NCBI GenBank assembly: GCA_030058085.1
Contig: JASGTU010000388.1
Location: 1 to 40,817 of the forward strand
Reading direction: 5' to 3'
Length of the DNA: 40,817 nucleotides
Origin: Chloroflexota bacterium
Lineage (GTDB): Bacteria; Chloroflexota; Anaerolineae; Caldilineales; Caldilineaceae
A model generated the notes under the pieces. The model was not told the origin of the DNA. It did not search any database and was given only the letters and a program-made list of their open reading frames with translations. Within the stretch, counting starts at the first letter, position 1, and the number at the start of each line of letters is the position of its first letter. Below are positions 27,363 through 35,733 of the stretch, one piece after another. The position numbers and the translations under genes are program-made.

Positions 27363-27785
27363 CTAGGCCTCTTCCTCCTCGATGCGGAAGGTGTGGCGTA
27401 TGGGGACCGCCTGGACGAGCATCGCCTGCGCCGGGCAGTAGCGCGTCTCGGAAAGCTCGATGGCGCGCTCGACCGCAGCCGGGTCGATGTTGCGCCCGCG
27501 CACGGTGTAGGTCACGGTGATGGCGGTGAAGACGCGCGGGTGTTCCTCGGCGCGTTCGGCGTCTACCTGCACGTTGAAGCCGGTCACGTCCTGGCGTTTC
27601 TTGGTGAGGATGGAGATCACGTCCATGCCCGTGCAGCCTGCGAGGCTGACGAGCATGAGTTCGAGGGGGCGGAAGCCGTCTTCATCGCCGCCGACGGAGC
27701 GTTCGGCGCCGAGCGGCACGCTGAAGCCGCTGTCGGCAGAGCCGCTAAGGGTGAGGCCGTGGTCCCAAGTGACAGTTGCCTGCAT
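27363..27785 (-). CDS. OsmC/Ohr-family protein
   Basis: A 140-residue protein of the OsmC fold, thiol peroxidases for organic hydroperoxides. The two family cysteines are present: Cys51 in SLAGCTGMDV and Cys117 in RYCPAQ. GGDEDGFRPLELML precedes the first, and the C-terminal half carries VTYTVRGRNIDPAAVERAIELSE. ATG 27785 is chosen because the fold starts at once (MQATVTWDHG) and AAAGGA lies upstream; the in-frame upstream extension is Arg-rich. It belongs to the YhfA-like subgroup, whose members are not all proven peroxidases. It lies alone between the transporter and the activase/reductase operon. Confidence 0.88.
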   Translation of the reverse strand: MQATVTWDHGLTLSGSADSGFSVPLGAERSVGGDEDGFRPLELMLVSLAGCTGMDVISILTKKRQDVTGFNVQVDAERAEEHPRVFTAITVTYTVRGRNIDPAAVERAIELSETRYCPAQAMLVQAVPIRHTFRIEEEEA

Positions 27786-28028
27786 GGCGGATCGTCCTTT
27801 CGACAATGTGATCAGGCTGCGCCGGCGAGTGCGACGGGGCGACGGTGCAGCGGCAAGGATAGCGAAAATCCGGCGGCATCCGCGACGAGCGACCATCCGC
27901 CACACGGTTGGATGCAGCCGGTGCGCAAAGGTTACAGCGACGAGTGGGCGATTCCGTCTATAGTGTACCAGAAAACCGCCGCCGGCGCGTCATAAGCTGC
28001 GCACGAGCATCCACGGCAAGCGCGTAGC

Positions 28029-28046
28029 GGCGGCATCCCTGCCGCC
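28029..28046. repeat. Short palindromic dispersed repeat, copy 2
   Basis: GGCGGCATCCCTGCCGCC, one base different from the copy at 4238-4255. It lies 22 bases past the end of the reductase-like gene and could act as part of its terminator; the surrounding gap at 27786-28067 holds nothing else I recognise. Confidence 0.5.
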
Positions 28047-28067
28047 GGGGGCGCCCGCCCCTTACCG

Positions 28068-29297
28068 CTAGGCGCGACGTCGTTGAAAATACTGTGCCTG
28101 GTAGATGAACGCCTCCAGCCGTGTCTGGATGTTGGTGGCCTTCTGCAAGTCGAAGCTGAGGTCAAGCCAGGGGATGTTGTCGAGGTCGGCGCGCACCCGC
28201 GGCGCGATGGCCGCGGTCACCAGGCCGGGCATGCACGAGAACGGCATCACCGCCAGAATCCCGCTCGCACCCAGGTGCGCCAGTTCGATGGCCTTCGCCA
28301 GCGTCAAAACCGCCTCGGTCTGGATCTCCGGCGCCAAATACGGCCGCACCAACGCCACGAGTTCGCCCGTTGGCCGCTCGTAGGCGTGCCGCAGCAGGTG
28401 CGCAACCGAGCGCGTCAACGCGTGTTCACGGTAACGCTGATAGGTCTCGGTCAGTCTCATCACGACGTAGGTCGTGTACCGGCCCTTACGCTTGGCATAG
28501 TAGCCGGGGTTGTACGTCGTCAGGTAGAGCCATTCCATCATCGAGGCGAGCATGACCTCGCCGCCCAACTCCTCTATGCGGCGAATGATGTCTTGGTTGG
28601 TATAGGCGTTGAAGCGCACGTAGATCTCACCCACCAACCCGATCAGCGGCTTCGGCGCTTGGCCGGTCAAGGGCAGCGCTGCGAACTGGTCGCCGCACCG
28701 GGCGAGCGCCTGCTGCAACGGCTTACCGCCACCCGCCCGCACTGCGTTCAAGATGCGCTGCAACCCTGCGGCATAGAGCGCATCAGCCGCGCCCTTGTCC
28801 CGCTCGTAGGGCCGGAAGCGATGTAACAACTGCTGCAACAAGTCCAGCGCCACTGCGCCGTCCCATGCCAGCTTGCGCAGCCGCAGCGGGTGATCGCCCA
28901 ACCCCTGATACGAATTGCCGGACGTGGGGCTGGCAAGTTCGACCTCAGCTAGACCGTGCTCGTCGAGCAGGCGGCGCTGCAGCACCGCATACTGGCCGAA
29001 ACGGCAGGGGCCGGGTGCGGTCGGCATCAGCATCACGGCGCGCGAGGGGTCGAAATCGGGCGCCTTGGCGCGCCGTATCATGTCGCCCACGGTGATCAGG
29101 CAAGGCGCGCACTCCTTGCCCAGCACCAGGTCCAGCCCGATCTTGGCCGACACGTCGTCGGGCGGGGGCAGCGCCTCGGCGCGCACGCCCAGGTGCTCCA
29201 ACACGGCCTGCATCATGAGCGAATGGTCGGAGATGTAGGGGATGTAGACTGTCTTGCCCGTCGAAACGCCGGACGAGACATGGGTCGCGGCCATCAT
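28068..29297 (-). CDS. Activase-associated reductase-like protein (2-hydroxyacyl-CoA dehydratase-related)
   Basis: A 409-residue protein resembling the C-terminal part of very large activase-related proteins and the HgdB/double-cubane-type fold. It has VYIPYISDHSLMMQAVLEHLG, GKECAPCLITVGDM (Cys63, Cys66), APGPCRFGQYAVLQ (Cys98), GEIYVRFNAYTNQDIIRRIEELGGEVML and ILAVMPFSCMPG. The Cys set suggests an iron-sulfur cluster. Its ATG overlaps the activase stop (ATGA), with AAGGAGG upstream, so the two are translated together. It would receive low-potential electrons from the activase, as in ATP-driven dehydratase or double-cubane systems. Substrate is unknown and no HgdA/HgdB-like dehydratase is in the window. 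Confidence 0.8.
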   Translation of the reverse strand: MMAATHVSSGVSTGKTVYIPYISDHSLMMQAVLEHLGVRAEALPPPDDVSAKIGLDLVLGKECAPCLITVGDMIRRAKAPDFDPSRAVMLMPTAPGPCRFGQYAVLQRRLLDEHGLAEVELASPTSGNSYQGLGDHPLRLRKLAWDGAVALDLLQQLLHRFRPYERDKGAADALYAAGLQRILNAVRAGGGKPLQQALARCGDQFAALPLTGQAPKPLIGLVGEIYVRFNAYTNQDIIRRIEELGGEVMLASMMEWLYLTTYNPGYYAKRKGRYTTYVVMRLTETYQRYREHALTRSVAHLLRHAYERPTGELVALVRPYLAPEIQTEAVLTLAKAIELAHLGASGILAVMPFSCMPGLVTAAIAPRVRADLDNIPWLDLSFDLQKATNIQTRLEAFIYQAQYFQRRRA

Positions 29298-32200
29298 GCG
29301 CCTCCTTGCCGCCGCACGGCGGGGTCGGGCTTTACGCCCGAATGCTCATGCGCTCCGTTCTTGCCGTCCCCATTGGCGCCGTTATGCCACGGCCTGCTTT
29401 CAGGCAGGACCGGCGCAAACAGCCGCGGGGCGATCTCCCCGGCGCCATGCCCATTATCGCCAGTCCGAGCGACCGCGGCGACCCAGCGTCGCGTCTGCAA
29501 ACTCTCTAGAAACGCCTCGCAGCGCGTGACGATACCCGCCTCGCCCGTGTGGTCGTCCACCTCCAGTTCCAAGAAGGGCTTGCCCGCCATCATGCGCCGG
29601 AAGTAGCTGAGGATAAACGAATCCGGGCCGCAGTTGAAGCTCGTCACATAGACAGCGTGCAGCCGCGGGTCCTGGCGGATCAGCGCGGCGGCGGCCAAGA
29701 TGTCCTGCCCGCAGCGCCAGAACATACCGGCATACTCGCCGGAGACATCCACACTCGACACCGGCAGGAAGTCGAGGGGAATGGGCAGCGCGCCCAGCTT
29801 GCGCAGTTCATAAGGCAAATTCTGGCTTACGCCTGGGTCGGCGGTGTTATATGGCCGGCCGACCGTCACAATCGCCGGGCGCTCGCCGTCAAGCTGCGCC
29901 AGCACCTCGCGCCCCCTGGCCCGCAGACTCGCATAGAACGTGCGCTGCACCTCTTGCCCGGCGGCGTCGGCCTGGATCATGCGCCGATAGGATACGCCTA
30001 GCTCTTGCGCCAACGTGCGCAGGTCGTCCCGCTTCATCGCCTCCCACTGGAGATGCAGCGGCGTGGTCAGCACCGGCACGCCGCGCGTGTCGATGCCGGC
30101 CGCGGTCATGTAACCGGCGGCGCGGATGAAGACGCAGTAGGTGTTCTCATCTTGGCCGGGCGCGGCGTCCTTGCGGTTGATCACCGCGGGCATGAAGAGC
30201 AGATCGATATCCTTCTCCAGCAGTTCCAGCGCATGGCCGTAGGCCAACTTGGCCGGATAACAAGTCTCCGCCGCCGCCGACTCCTTGGTGTAACGGGCGA
30301 TGGTCGGGTTCGTCTCGCTCGACAGCACCAAGTCCATGCCCAACTGGTCGAACAGCGTGCGCCAATAGGGGAACAGGTCATAGAAGTGGAGCGTGCGCGG
30401 CAAGCCGACGCGCAGACGTCCCGGCTTGCGTTCGCCGGGAGGACGGTAGTCGCCCATGAGCAGCGCCATGCGTTCGGCGAAAAGGTCAGGCGCCTGCCCC
30501 GTCTCGGGCGCTGGTTCGCGGCGCCCCGCCTCATAGAGTTCGCAGCGTGCGCCGTAGAAGATGGGCGGCTCGTCCCCGATTTCCACGCGGTTGATCTCGC
30601 ACAGGTTGGGGCAGGCGCGGCAAATGAAAGACTTGGTCGTGTAGTAGCGGCTGCGCAGATCGAAGCCACGAAAGCGCGTCTGAGCGTTGTTGCCGGCGCG
30701 TCGCTGCTGCTCCATCTCATCGCGCGCCAACAGCGCCGCGCCGATGGCGCCGGTCACGTCGTGGTGCGGCGGCACGATCACCGGGCGGCCAATCGACGCC
30801 TGGAATGCGGCGACGACGGCATCGTTCCACGCCACCCCGCCCTGGAAGAAGATGCGCTCGCCCACCTCGCGGTTGCCGACGACGCGGTTCATGTAGTTCT
30901 CGACGATGGCGTAGGCCAGCCCCGCGGTCAGGTCGGTCACCTGCGCGCCTTGCTGCTGGTGATGCACCAGGTCCGACTCCATAAAGACGGTGCAGCGCTC
31001 GCCCAGCGCGGCCGGACAGTCCGAGCAAAACGCCCGCCGGCTGAAGTCGTCCTCGATGCGGATCTGCAGCCGGTCCGCCTGTTCTTCCAAGAAGGAGCCG
31101 GTGCCCGCGGCGCATGCGCTGTTCATGGCGAAGTTGACTACGGCCCCGTCTTGTAGGCGGATGAACTTGCTGTCTTGCCCGCCGATCTCGAAGATCGTGT
31201 CCACCTGCGGGTCAATTGCCAGCGCGGCGCGGGCCTGCGCCGTGATCTCGGAGCGCACCACGTCGCCGCCCACGAAGTCGGCGGTAAGATGACGCCCGGA
31301 GCCGGTCGCGCCCACACCCATCACCGTCACCCGCTCCGCAACCTCGGCGCCCACCTCGAACAGGGCTTGGCGCACAACCTCCAGCGGACGGCCGCGCGTC
31401 TGCAGATAGCGTCGCGCCAGCACCGCGCCCGCCTCGTCGATCACCACGACCTTGGTCGTGATCGAACCGACGTCCACGCCCACATAGACAGGGATGCGTC
31501 TGGTCTGCCGCTGCGGGTTGCGCACGGGCGGGTTGCGCTCGGCAAAGGCCACCCCCTCCCTGGGCAGGCGCGGCATGGCGGCTTGAGCAGCCTTATGCGA
31601 CCGCGCCGCCGGGTCCAGCGCGTCGAAGCCGGCGAAGGGTGCGCAGCGACTTGGGTCGTCCAGGGCGACGTAAGCGCAGCCCAGCGCGGGCATCAGGTGG
31701 TGGTGTTCGGGGATGATCAACTCGCCCGGTTGGAGCCTGAGCACCTCGGTAAAGGCGCGGGCCACGGCGCGGTTATAGGCCACTCCGCCCTGAAACACGA
31801 CCGGGGGCGTGAACGCTTTGCCCTTGCCGATCACGCTCTTGAAATTGCGTGCCAGCGCCATGCTCAGGCCCGCCAAAATGTCCTCCAGCGGCGTGCCCGT
31901 CTGCTGCAGGTGGATCATGTCCGACTTGGCGAAGACCGTGCAGCGCCCGGCGATGCGCGCCGGGTTCTCGGAACGCATCGCGATCTCGGCGAACTCGCCG
32001 TCGATGGCAATGCCCAGCCGCTCGGCCTGCTGGTCCAAGAAGGCGCCCGTCCCCGCGGCGCACAGGTTGTTGAGCGCCATGTCCGTCAGGATCATCTTGC
32101 CCAGCGTCTCGTCCCACTGCACCGACATGAACTTGCTGTCCTGCCCGCCGATCTCGACGATGGTACGCGCCTGCGGGCAATACTCGCCGATGGCCCGCAC

Positions 32201-32479
32201 CTGCGCCACCAGTTCGTTGACATGCCGGCCGCCGAGCAACTCCGCCGCCGGCCTGCCGCCCGAACCGGTGAACCCGACTGCCGCGGCGCGGGAGGCCAAT
32301 TCGTCTAGGCTCATGCCCAACTCCGCGGCCAAACTCGCCGCCTCCGCTCGCACCGCCGGCCGCGGTTGTCCCAACGAGCGCGCATAACGCCAGGCCAGCA
32401 GCCCGCCGCCGCGGTCCAGCGCCACAATCTTGACGGTAGTCGAGCCGACGTCGATGCCTAGATAGAGCTCTTGGGACAT
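29294..32479 (-). CDS. Two-headed acyl-CoA dehydratase activase (BadF/BcrA ATPase x2 + DUF2229-like)
   Basis: A 1061-residue cytoplasmic ATPase. Domain 1 (about 5-275) and domain 2 (about 330-590) are each a complete actin-like BadF/BadG activase: GIDVGSTTVK / GVDVGSITTK, VEIGGQDSKFM / FEIGGQDSKFI. The cluster-binding cysteines are Cys140 (NLCAAGTG) and Cys180 (GRCTVF) in the first and Cys456 (SACAAGTG) and Cys496 (ERCTVF) in the second. Domain 2 has an extra CSDC (485-488). A C-terminal DUF2229-like region (about 620-1010) carries CRACPNLC, PRTLHFYDLFPYW and VGRPYNTADPGVSQNLP. Activases normally hold one [4Fe-4S] between two identical subunits; here both halves are in one chain. ATG 32479 has AAGGAG upstream. 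It is translationally coupled to the reductase-like gene. Confidence 0.9.
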   Translation of the reverse strand: MSQELYLGIDVGSTTVKIVALDRGGGLLAWRYARSLGQPRPAVRAEAASLAAELGMSLDELASRAAAVGFTGSGGRPAAELLGGRHVNELVAQVRAIGEYCPQARTIVEIGGQDSKFMSVQWDETLGKMILTDMALNNLCAAGTGAFLDQQAERLGIAIDGEFAEIAMRSENPARIAGRCTVFAKSDMIHLQQTGTPLEDILAGLSMALARNFKSVIGKGKAFTPPVVFQGGVAYNRAVARAFTEVLRLQPGELIIPEHHHLMPALGCAYVALDDPSRCAPFAGFDALDPAARSHKAAQAAMPRLPREGVAFAERNPPVRNPQRQTRRIPVYVGVDVGSITTKVVVIDEAGAVLARRYLQTRGRPLEVVRQALFEVGAEVAERVTVMGVGATGSGRHLTADFVGGDVVRSEITAQARAALAIDPQVDTIFEIGGQDSKFIRLQDGAVVNFAMNSACAAGTGSFLEEQADRLQIRIEDDFSRRAFCSDCPAALGERCTVFMESDLVHHQQQGAQVTDLTAGLAYAIVENYMNRVVGNREVGERIFFQGGVAWNDAVVAAFQASIGRPVIVPPHHDVTGAIGAALLARDEMEQQRRAGNNAQTRFRGFDLRSRYYTTKSFICRACPNLCEINRVEIGDEPPIFYGARCELYEAGRREPAPETGQAPDLFAERMALLMGDYRPPGERKPGRLRVGLPRTLHFYDLFPYWRTLFDQLGMDLVLSSETNPTIARYTKESAAAETCYPAKLAYGHALELLEKDIDLLFMPAVINRKDAAPGQDENTYCVFIRAAGYMTAAGIDTRGVPVLTTPLHLQWEAMKRDDLRTLAQELGVSYRRMIQADAAGQEVQRTFYASLRARGREVLAQLDGERPAIVTVGRPYNTADPGVSQNLPYELRKLGALPIPLDFLPVSSVDVSGEYAGMFWRCGQDILAAAALIRQDPRLHAVYVTSFNCGPDSFILSYFRRMMAGKPFLELEVDDHTGEAGIVTRCEAFLESLQTRRWVAAVARTGDNGHGAGEIAPRLFAPVLPESRPWHNGANGDGKNGAHEHSGVKPDPAVRRQGGA

Positions 32480-32609
32480 GGGATCTCCTTGTGCGCATCA
32501 ACCTACGAAGGCCCGTGGAGACAGCTGACGGAGAACGCTCAGAGGGGAACGATACGGTGCGGCAATGCAGTAGAGGCGTTCTTAGCGAACCACATAGAGG
32601 GCTGTGGTG

Positions 32610-32638
32610 AGTATACGCGATCGTGCAGCCGGCGTCAA
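32610..32638 (-). promoter_or_regulatory. Promoter of the activase/reductase operon
   Basis: Minus strand TTGACG (32633-32638), 17-base spacer, TATACT (32610-32615). The predicted leader before ATG 32479 is about 125 bases. This occupies the left half of the 341-base divergent gap; the right half has a second promoter and a 10-bp tandem repeat. Confidence 0.75.
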
Positions 32639-32706
32639 CGCACCCGCGGAGGCGCACCCCTGCCAGAAAGCCCCCAGCTTCAGACCCGCGCCCGCATGCA
32701 CGCGCT

Positions 32707-32735
32707 TTGGAAAAATTCCCGGCGTCTTGTATCCT
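32707..32735 (+). promoter_or_regulatory. Candidate promoter of the glycerate-kinase-like gene
   Basis: TTGGAA (32707-32712), 17-base spacer, TATCCT (32730-32735). It fits sigma70-type spacing, with moderate box matches. Confidence 0.5.
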
Positions 32736-32774
32736 GTTGCGATAAGCGCATGACACATTCGCAGATGCCCCGCT

Positions 32775-32804
32775 TCCCACATTCTCACATCCGCTCACAT
32801 CCGT
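32775..32804. repeat. Three tandem 10-bp repeats upstream of the glycerate-kinase-like gene
   Basis: TCCCACATTC, TCACATCCGC and TCACATCCGT lie end to end, the last two differing at one base. They end 16 bases before ATG 32821, in the transcribed leader. CACATCCG also occurs in the repeats at 19833-19871. Confidence 0.55.
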
Positions 32805-32820
32805 GAACGTTGGAGTCGCC

Positions 32821-34335
32821 ATGTCTCACGTCAAGCAGCTTTCTGCGCAGCGCATTCTCAACGCTGCGGACCTGACCTCGCACGGCCATGCGGAAGGCCG
32901 CCAGCTTGTGCTGGAGATCCTCGAGGCGGGCATGCGCGCCGCCGACCCCTACTTCGCCATGAAGCGCGTCCTGCGCCGCGAGGGCGACTTGCTCATCTTC
33001 GGCGGCGACCCGTTCATCCCGCCGGGCAGCCCTCGCGGCGGCGACGAGATCGTCGACCTAACCAAGACCGGGCGCATCTTCGTCTTCGGCTCGGCCAAGG
33101 GCGTGCAGCGCGCCGCCCGCGCCGTCGAGGAGATCGTCGGCGACCGGCTCACCGGCGGCCTGGTCATCGACAAAAAGGGCGGCGACCTGATCCTGGAACG
33201 CATCGAGGTCGCCTTCGGCGCACATCCCGTGCCCGACGAAGGCTGCGCCCAGGGCTGCCGCCGCATCATCGAACTGGCCGCGGACCTGCGCCCCGACGAC
33301 CTCGTCATCACCTTGCAGGGCAACGGCACCGGCTCGCTCATGACACTCCCCGTCGAGGGCGTGAGCATGGCGGACCTGCAGCACATCATCTACCGTTTCC
33401 AGATCGAGCGCGGCGGGCCGACCGCCGATCTCGTCGCCATCCGTAATCACCTGGACCAGATGAAGGGCGGGCAGTTCACGCGCCGCCTCAAGCCGGCCCG
33501 CGTCATCCACGTGCTCTGCTTCTACACGGCCCCCTACGACCTGATCATGCGCGGCGTGCGCTATCGCTGGCTGCATACTATGCCCGACGAGACCACCCAC
33601 GCCGACGCCATCCGTTCGCTCAAGAAGTGGGACCTGTGGGACGACGCCCCCGCGTCCATCCGCGGCTACCTCACGCACGCCGGCAGCGCCCAAGAGACGC
33701 TGAAAGTGGCGGAGTTCGAGGCGATGGACTCGCGCATCTTCTGCCTCTTTCCCGTCGAGATGAGCGTCGTACCGACGGCACGCCGCAAAGCCGAGGAGTT
33801 AGGCTTCCGAACCCATGCGCTCTACAACAACTACACCATGATGGCGGAGGCCGCGCCGACCGGCAAACTCGTCGGCGTGATGGCGATGCATAGCGAGATC
33901 GACGGCACGCCCTTCCAGCCGCCCTGCGTGCTGCTCGGCGGCGGTGAGTTGCTCGTCACCGTGGGCAAGGAGCGCGGCATGGGCGGTCGCGACCAGGAGT
34001 TCGCCGTCTCCGCCGCGCTGCAACTCGCCAACACCCGGCACGTCGTCATCGGCGCGGTCGACTCCGACGGAACCGACGGTCCGGGCCGCCAGTTCGTCGA
34101 CGGCCGCGACGATATCCCCGTGCTCACCGGCGGCTTGGTCGACAGCTCCACGCTGCGCCGCGCCCAAGAACTGGGCGTCGACCTGAAGGACGCGCTCAAA
34201 CGGCACGACACCTCGCCCGCACTCTACCGCCTGGACGACGGCATCGTCGCCAGCATGGCGATGAGCCTGGGCGACCTGCATGTAGCGCTCATCCTCGACC
34301 GGGGCGACACGTCGATCAATACCTTGGGGCTATAA
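32821..34335 (+). CDS. Glycerate 2-kinase-like protein (MOFRL family), atypical
   Basis: A 504-residue protein, longer than the usual 420-450 of type II glycerate kinases, which make 2-phosphoglycerate from glycerate and ATP. Family landmarks are kept in form: FVFGSAKGVQRAARAVEE, GAHPVPDEG, AIRNHLDQMKGGQ and the MOFRL domain (LLGGGELLVTVGKERGMGGRDQEF, DSDGTDGPG). The normally glycine/serine-rich loop reads LQGNGTGSLM where LxSGGGSAL is expected, and VFGSAKG replaces VGAGKA. About 60 extra residues lie in the middle (about 240-300). ATG 32821 has TTGGAG six bases upstream. It is followed on the same strand after 101 bases by the enolase-like gene, which would act on the same product if both kept their classical reactions. 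Confidence 0.85.
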   Translation: MSHVKQLSAQRILNAADLTSHGHAEGRQLVLEILEAGMRAADPYFAMKRVLRREGDLLIFGGDPFIPPGSPRGGDEIVDLTKTGRIFVFGSAKGVQRAARAVEEIVGDRLTGGLVIDKKGGDLILERIEVAFGAHPVPDEGCAQGCRRIIELAADLRPDDLVITLQGNGTGSLMTLPVEGVSMADLQHIIYRFQIERGGPTADLVAIRNHLDQMKGGQFTRRLKPARVIHVLCFYTAPYDLIMRGVRYRWLHTMPDETTHADAIRSLKKWDLWDDAPASIRGYLTHAGSAQETLKVAEFEAMDSRIFCLFPVEMSVVPTARRKAEELGFRTHALYNNYTMMAEAAPTGKLVGVMAMHSEIDGTPFQPPCVLLGGGELLVTVGKERGMGGRDQEFAVSAALQLANTRHVVIGAVDSDGTDGPGRQFVDGRDDIPVLTGGLVDSSTLRRAQELGVDLKDALKRHDTSPALYRLDDGIVASMAMSLGDLHVALILDRGDTSINTLGL

Positions 34336-34436
34336 CAGACCGGCCTGACCGGTCATCCCGTATGAAATTCGCACACAGTTTTTTCAGGCAATCGCATGAC
34401 AAACCAGGCTGCGCAATCGGCCAAAGGGAGGGATCC

Positions 34437-35705
34437 ATGACAACAGGCACTGCCATCACCGCGGTCACCGCTCGCCAGGTCTTTTCCGACCGCGGGCATC
34501 CCGGAGTAGAATGCACCGTCGTCACCGAGAACGGCGCCAAAGGGGTGGCGGTCGTCACAGCCGGCATCTCGGTGGGCGAGTACGAGGTGCAGTTCGCCTA
34601 CGACGGGGGCAAGAAGTGGGGCGGGCGCGGCGTGCAGAAGGCCGTCGGCAACATCGTCAACACCATCGGCCCGGCGGTGATCGGCATGGACGCCGCCAAT
34701 CAACTGGCGGTCGACGCCGTGATCGTCCAGCTCGACGGGACGCCCAACAAGAGGAAGCTCGGCGGCAACGCCACAGCCGCGGTCTCGGCGGCGACGCTCT
34801 TCGCCGGTGCTGCCGCGCTGGGCATTCCGCTCTACCAGCACATCGGCGGCGTCCATGCCTGCACCCTGCCCACGCCCGGCGTGCTTACCCTCGTAGGCAG
34901 CAAGCGCTATGGCAGCGGGCAGCGCTCCGGCGGCAAACCCAGCTACTCCATGATCTGCTATGGCTTCGACACCTTCTCCGACGCCTCTTACGCGGCGTGG
35001 GAGGTGAACAAGGTTTTCGGCGAATTGGTCGACAAAAAATGGGGCCTGGCGACGCACAAAGGCTGGACTGCTGCCGGCCCCGGCTTTGTCAATCACGACC
35101 GCGAATTGTGGGACGTGATGGTGGAAACTCTCAAGCAGACCGGCTATGAGGGCAAGGTCGGCTTCCAGGTCGACATCGCCGCCGGCACCTATTACGACAA
35201 GGCTAAGGAGCGCTACGTCGGCCTCTTCTCCGCCGAGGACAAGACCCGCGACGACCTGATGCGCCTCTACGAAGAGACGGTCAAGAACTACCCGTTCGTG
35301 ATCATCGAGGACCCGCTGGACGAGAACGACTACGAAGGCCACGCCATTCTAACGCGCGAACTGGGCGTCGCCATCGTCGGCGATGACCTCTTCACCACCA
35401 ACACGGAACGCCTGCAGCACGGCCTGGCGCTCGGCGCGGCCAACACCATGCTGCTCAAGGTCAACCAGATCGGCACGATCTCCGAGGCGTTCGACGCGGT
35501 GCAGATGTGCTATGACCACGGCTACGGCGTCATGCCCTGCGACAGCCGCGGTGAAGGCCCCAACATCGCCGACTACGCCGTCGGCCTCAACACAGGTCAC
35601 CTGCGCGAAGGCGCCATCGGTCCCGTGGGTAACCGCTTCCTGGAGATCGAAGCCGAGTTGGGCAGCCGCGCCAAGTTCGCCGGACGCAAGGGATTCAAGC
35701 CGTAG
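34437..35705 (+). CDS. Enolase homologue with altered active site
   Basis: A 422-residue protein of the enolase fold (normal enolase about 430). The C-terminal barrel is clear: VIIEDPLDENDYEG, AIVGDDLFTTN and MLLKVNQIGT. Metal ligands are Asp246, Glu291 and Asp316, and Lys341 of LLKVNQIGT is kept. Other catalytic features differ from enolase: the HAGN..QEF segment is replaced by KRYGSGQRSGGKPSYSM; the GDEGGFAP loop with the acid Glu is replaced by AAGPGFVNHD; HRSGETED reads CDSRGEGPN, losing the phosphate-binding pair; and the Lys of TGQIKTG is Arg390. It therefore probably acts on something other than 2-phosphoglycerate. ATG 34437 has AGGGAGGG upstream. It is paired with the atypical glycerate kinase. 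Confidence 0.85.
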   Translation: MTTGTAITAVTARQVFSDRGHPGVECTVVTENGAKGVAVVTAGISVGEYEVQFAYDGGKKWGGRGVQKAVGNIVNTIGPAVIGMDAANQLAVDAVIVQLDGTPNKRKLGGNATAAVSAATLFAGAAALGIPLYQHIGGVHACTLPTPGVLTLVGSKRYGSGQRSGGKPSYSMICYGFDTFSDASYAAWEVNKVFGELVDKKWGLATHKGWTAAGPGFVNHDRELWDVMVETLKQTGYEGKVGFQVDIAAGTYYDKAKERYVGLFSAEDKTRDDLMRLYEETVKNYPFVIIEDPLDENDYEGHAILTRELGVAIVGDDLFTTNTERLQHGLALGAANTMLLKVNQIGTISEAFDAVQMCYDHGYGVMPCDSRGEGPNIADYAVGLNTGHLREGAIGPVGNRFLEIEAELGSRAKFAGRKGFKP

Positions 35706-35733
35706 GATCAAGTCGGAGGAATTGCCGCCGCGT

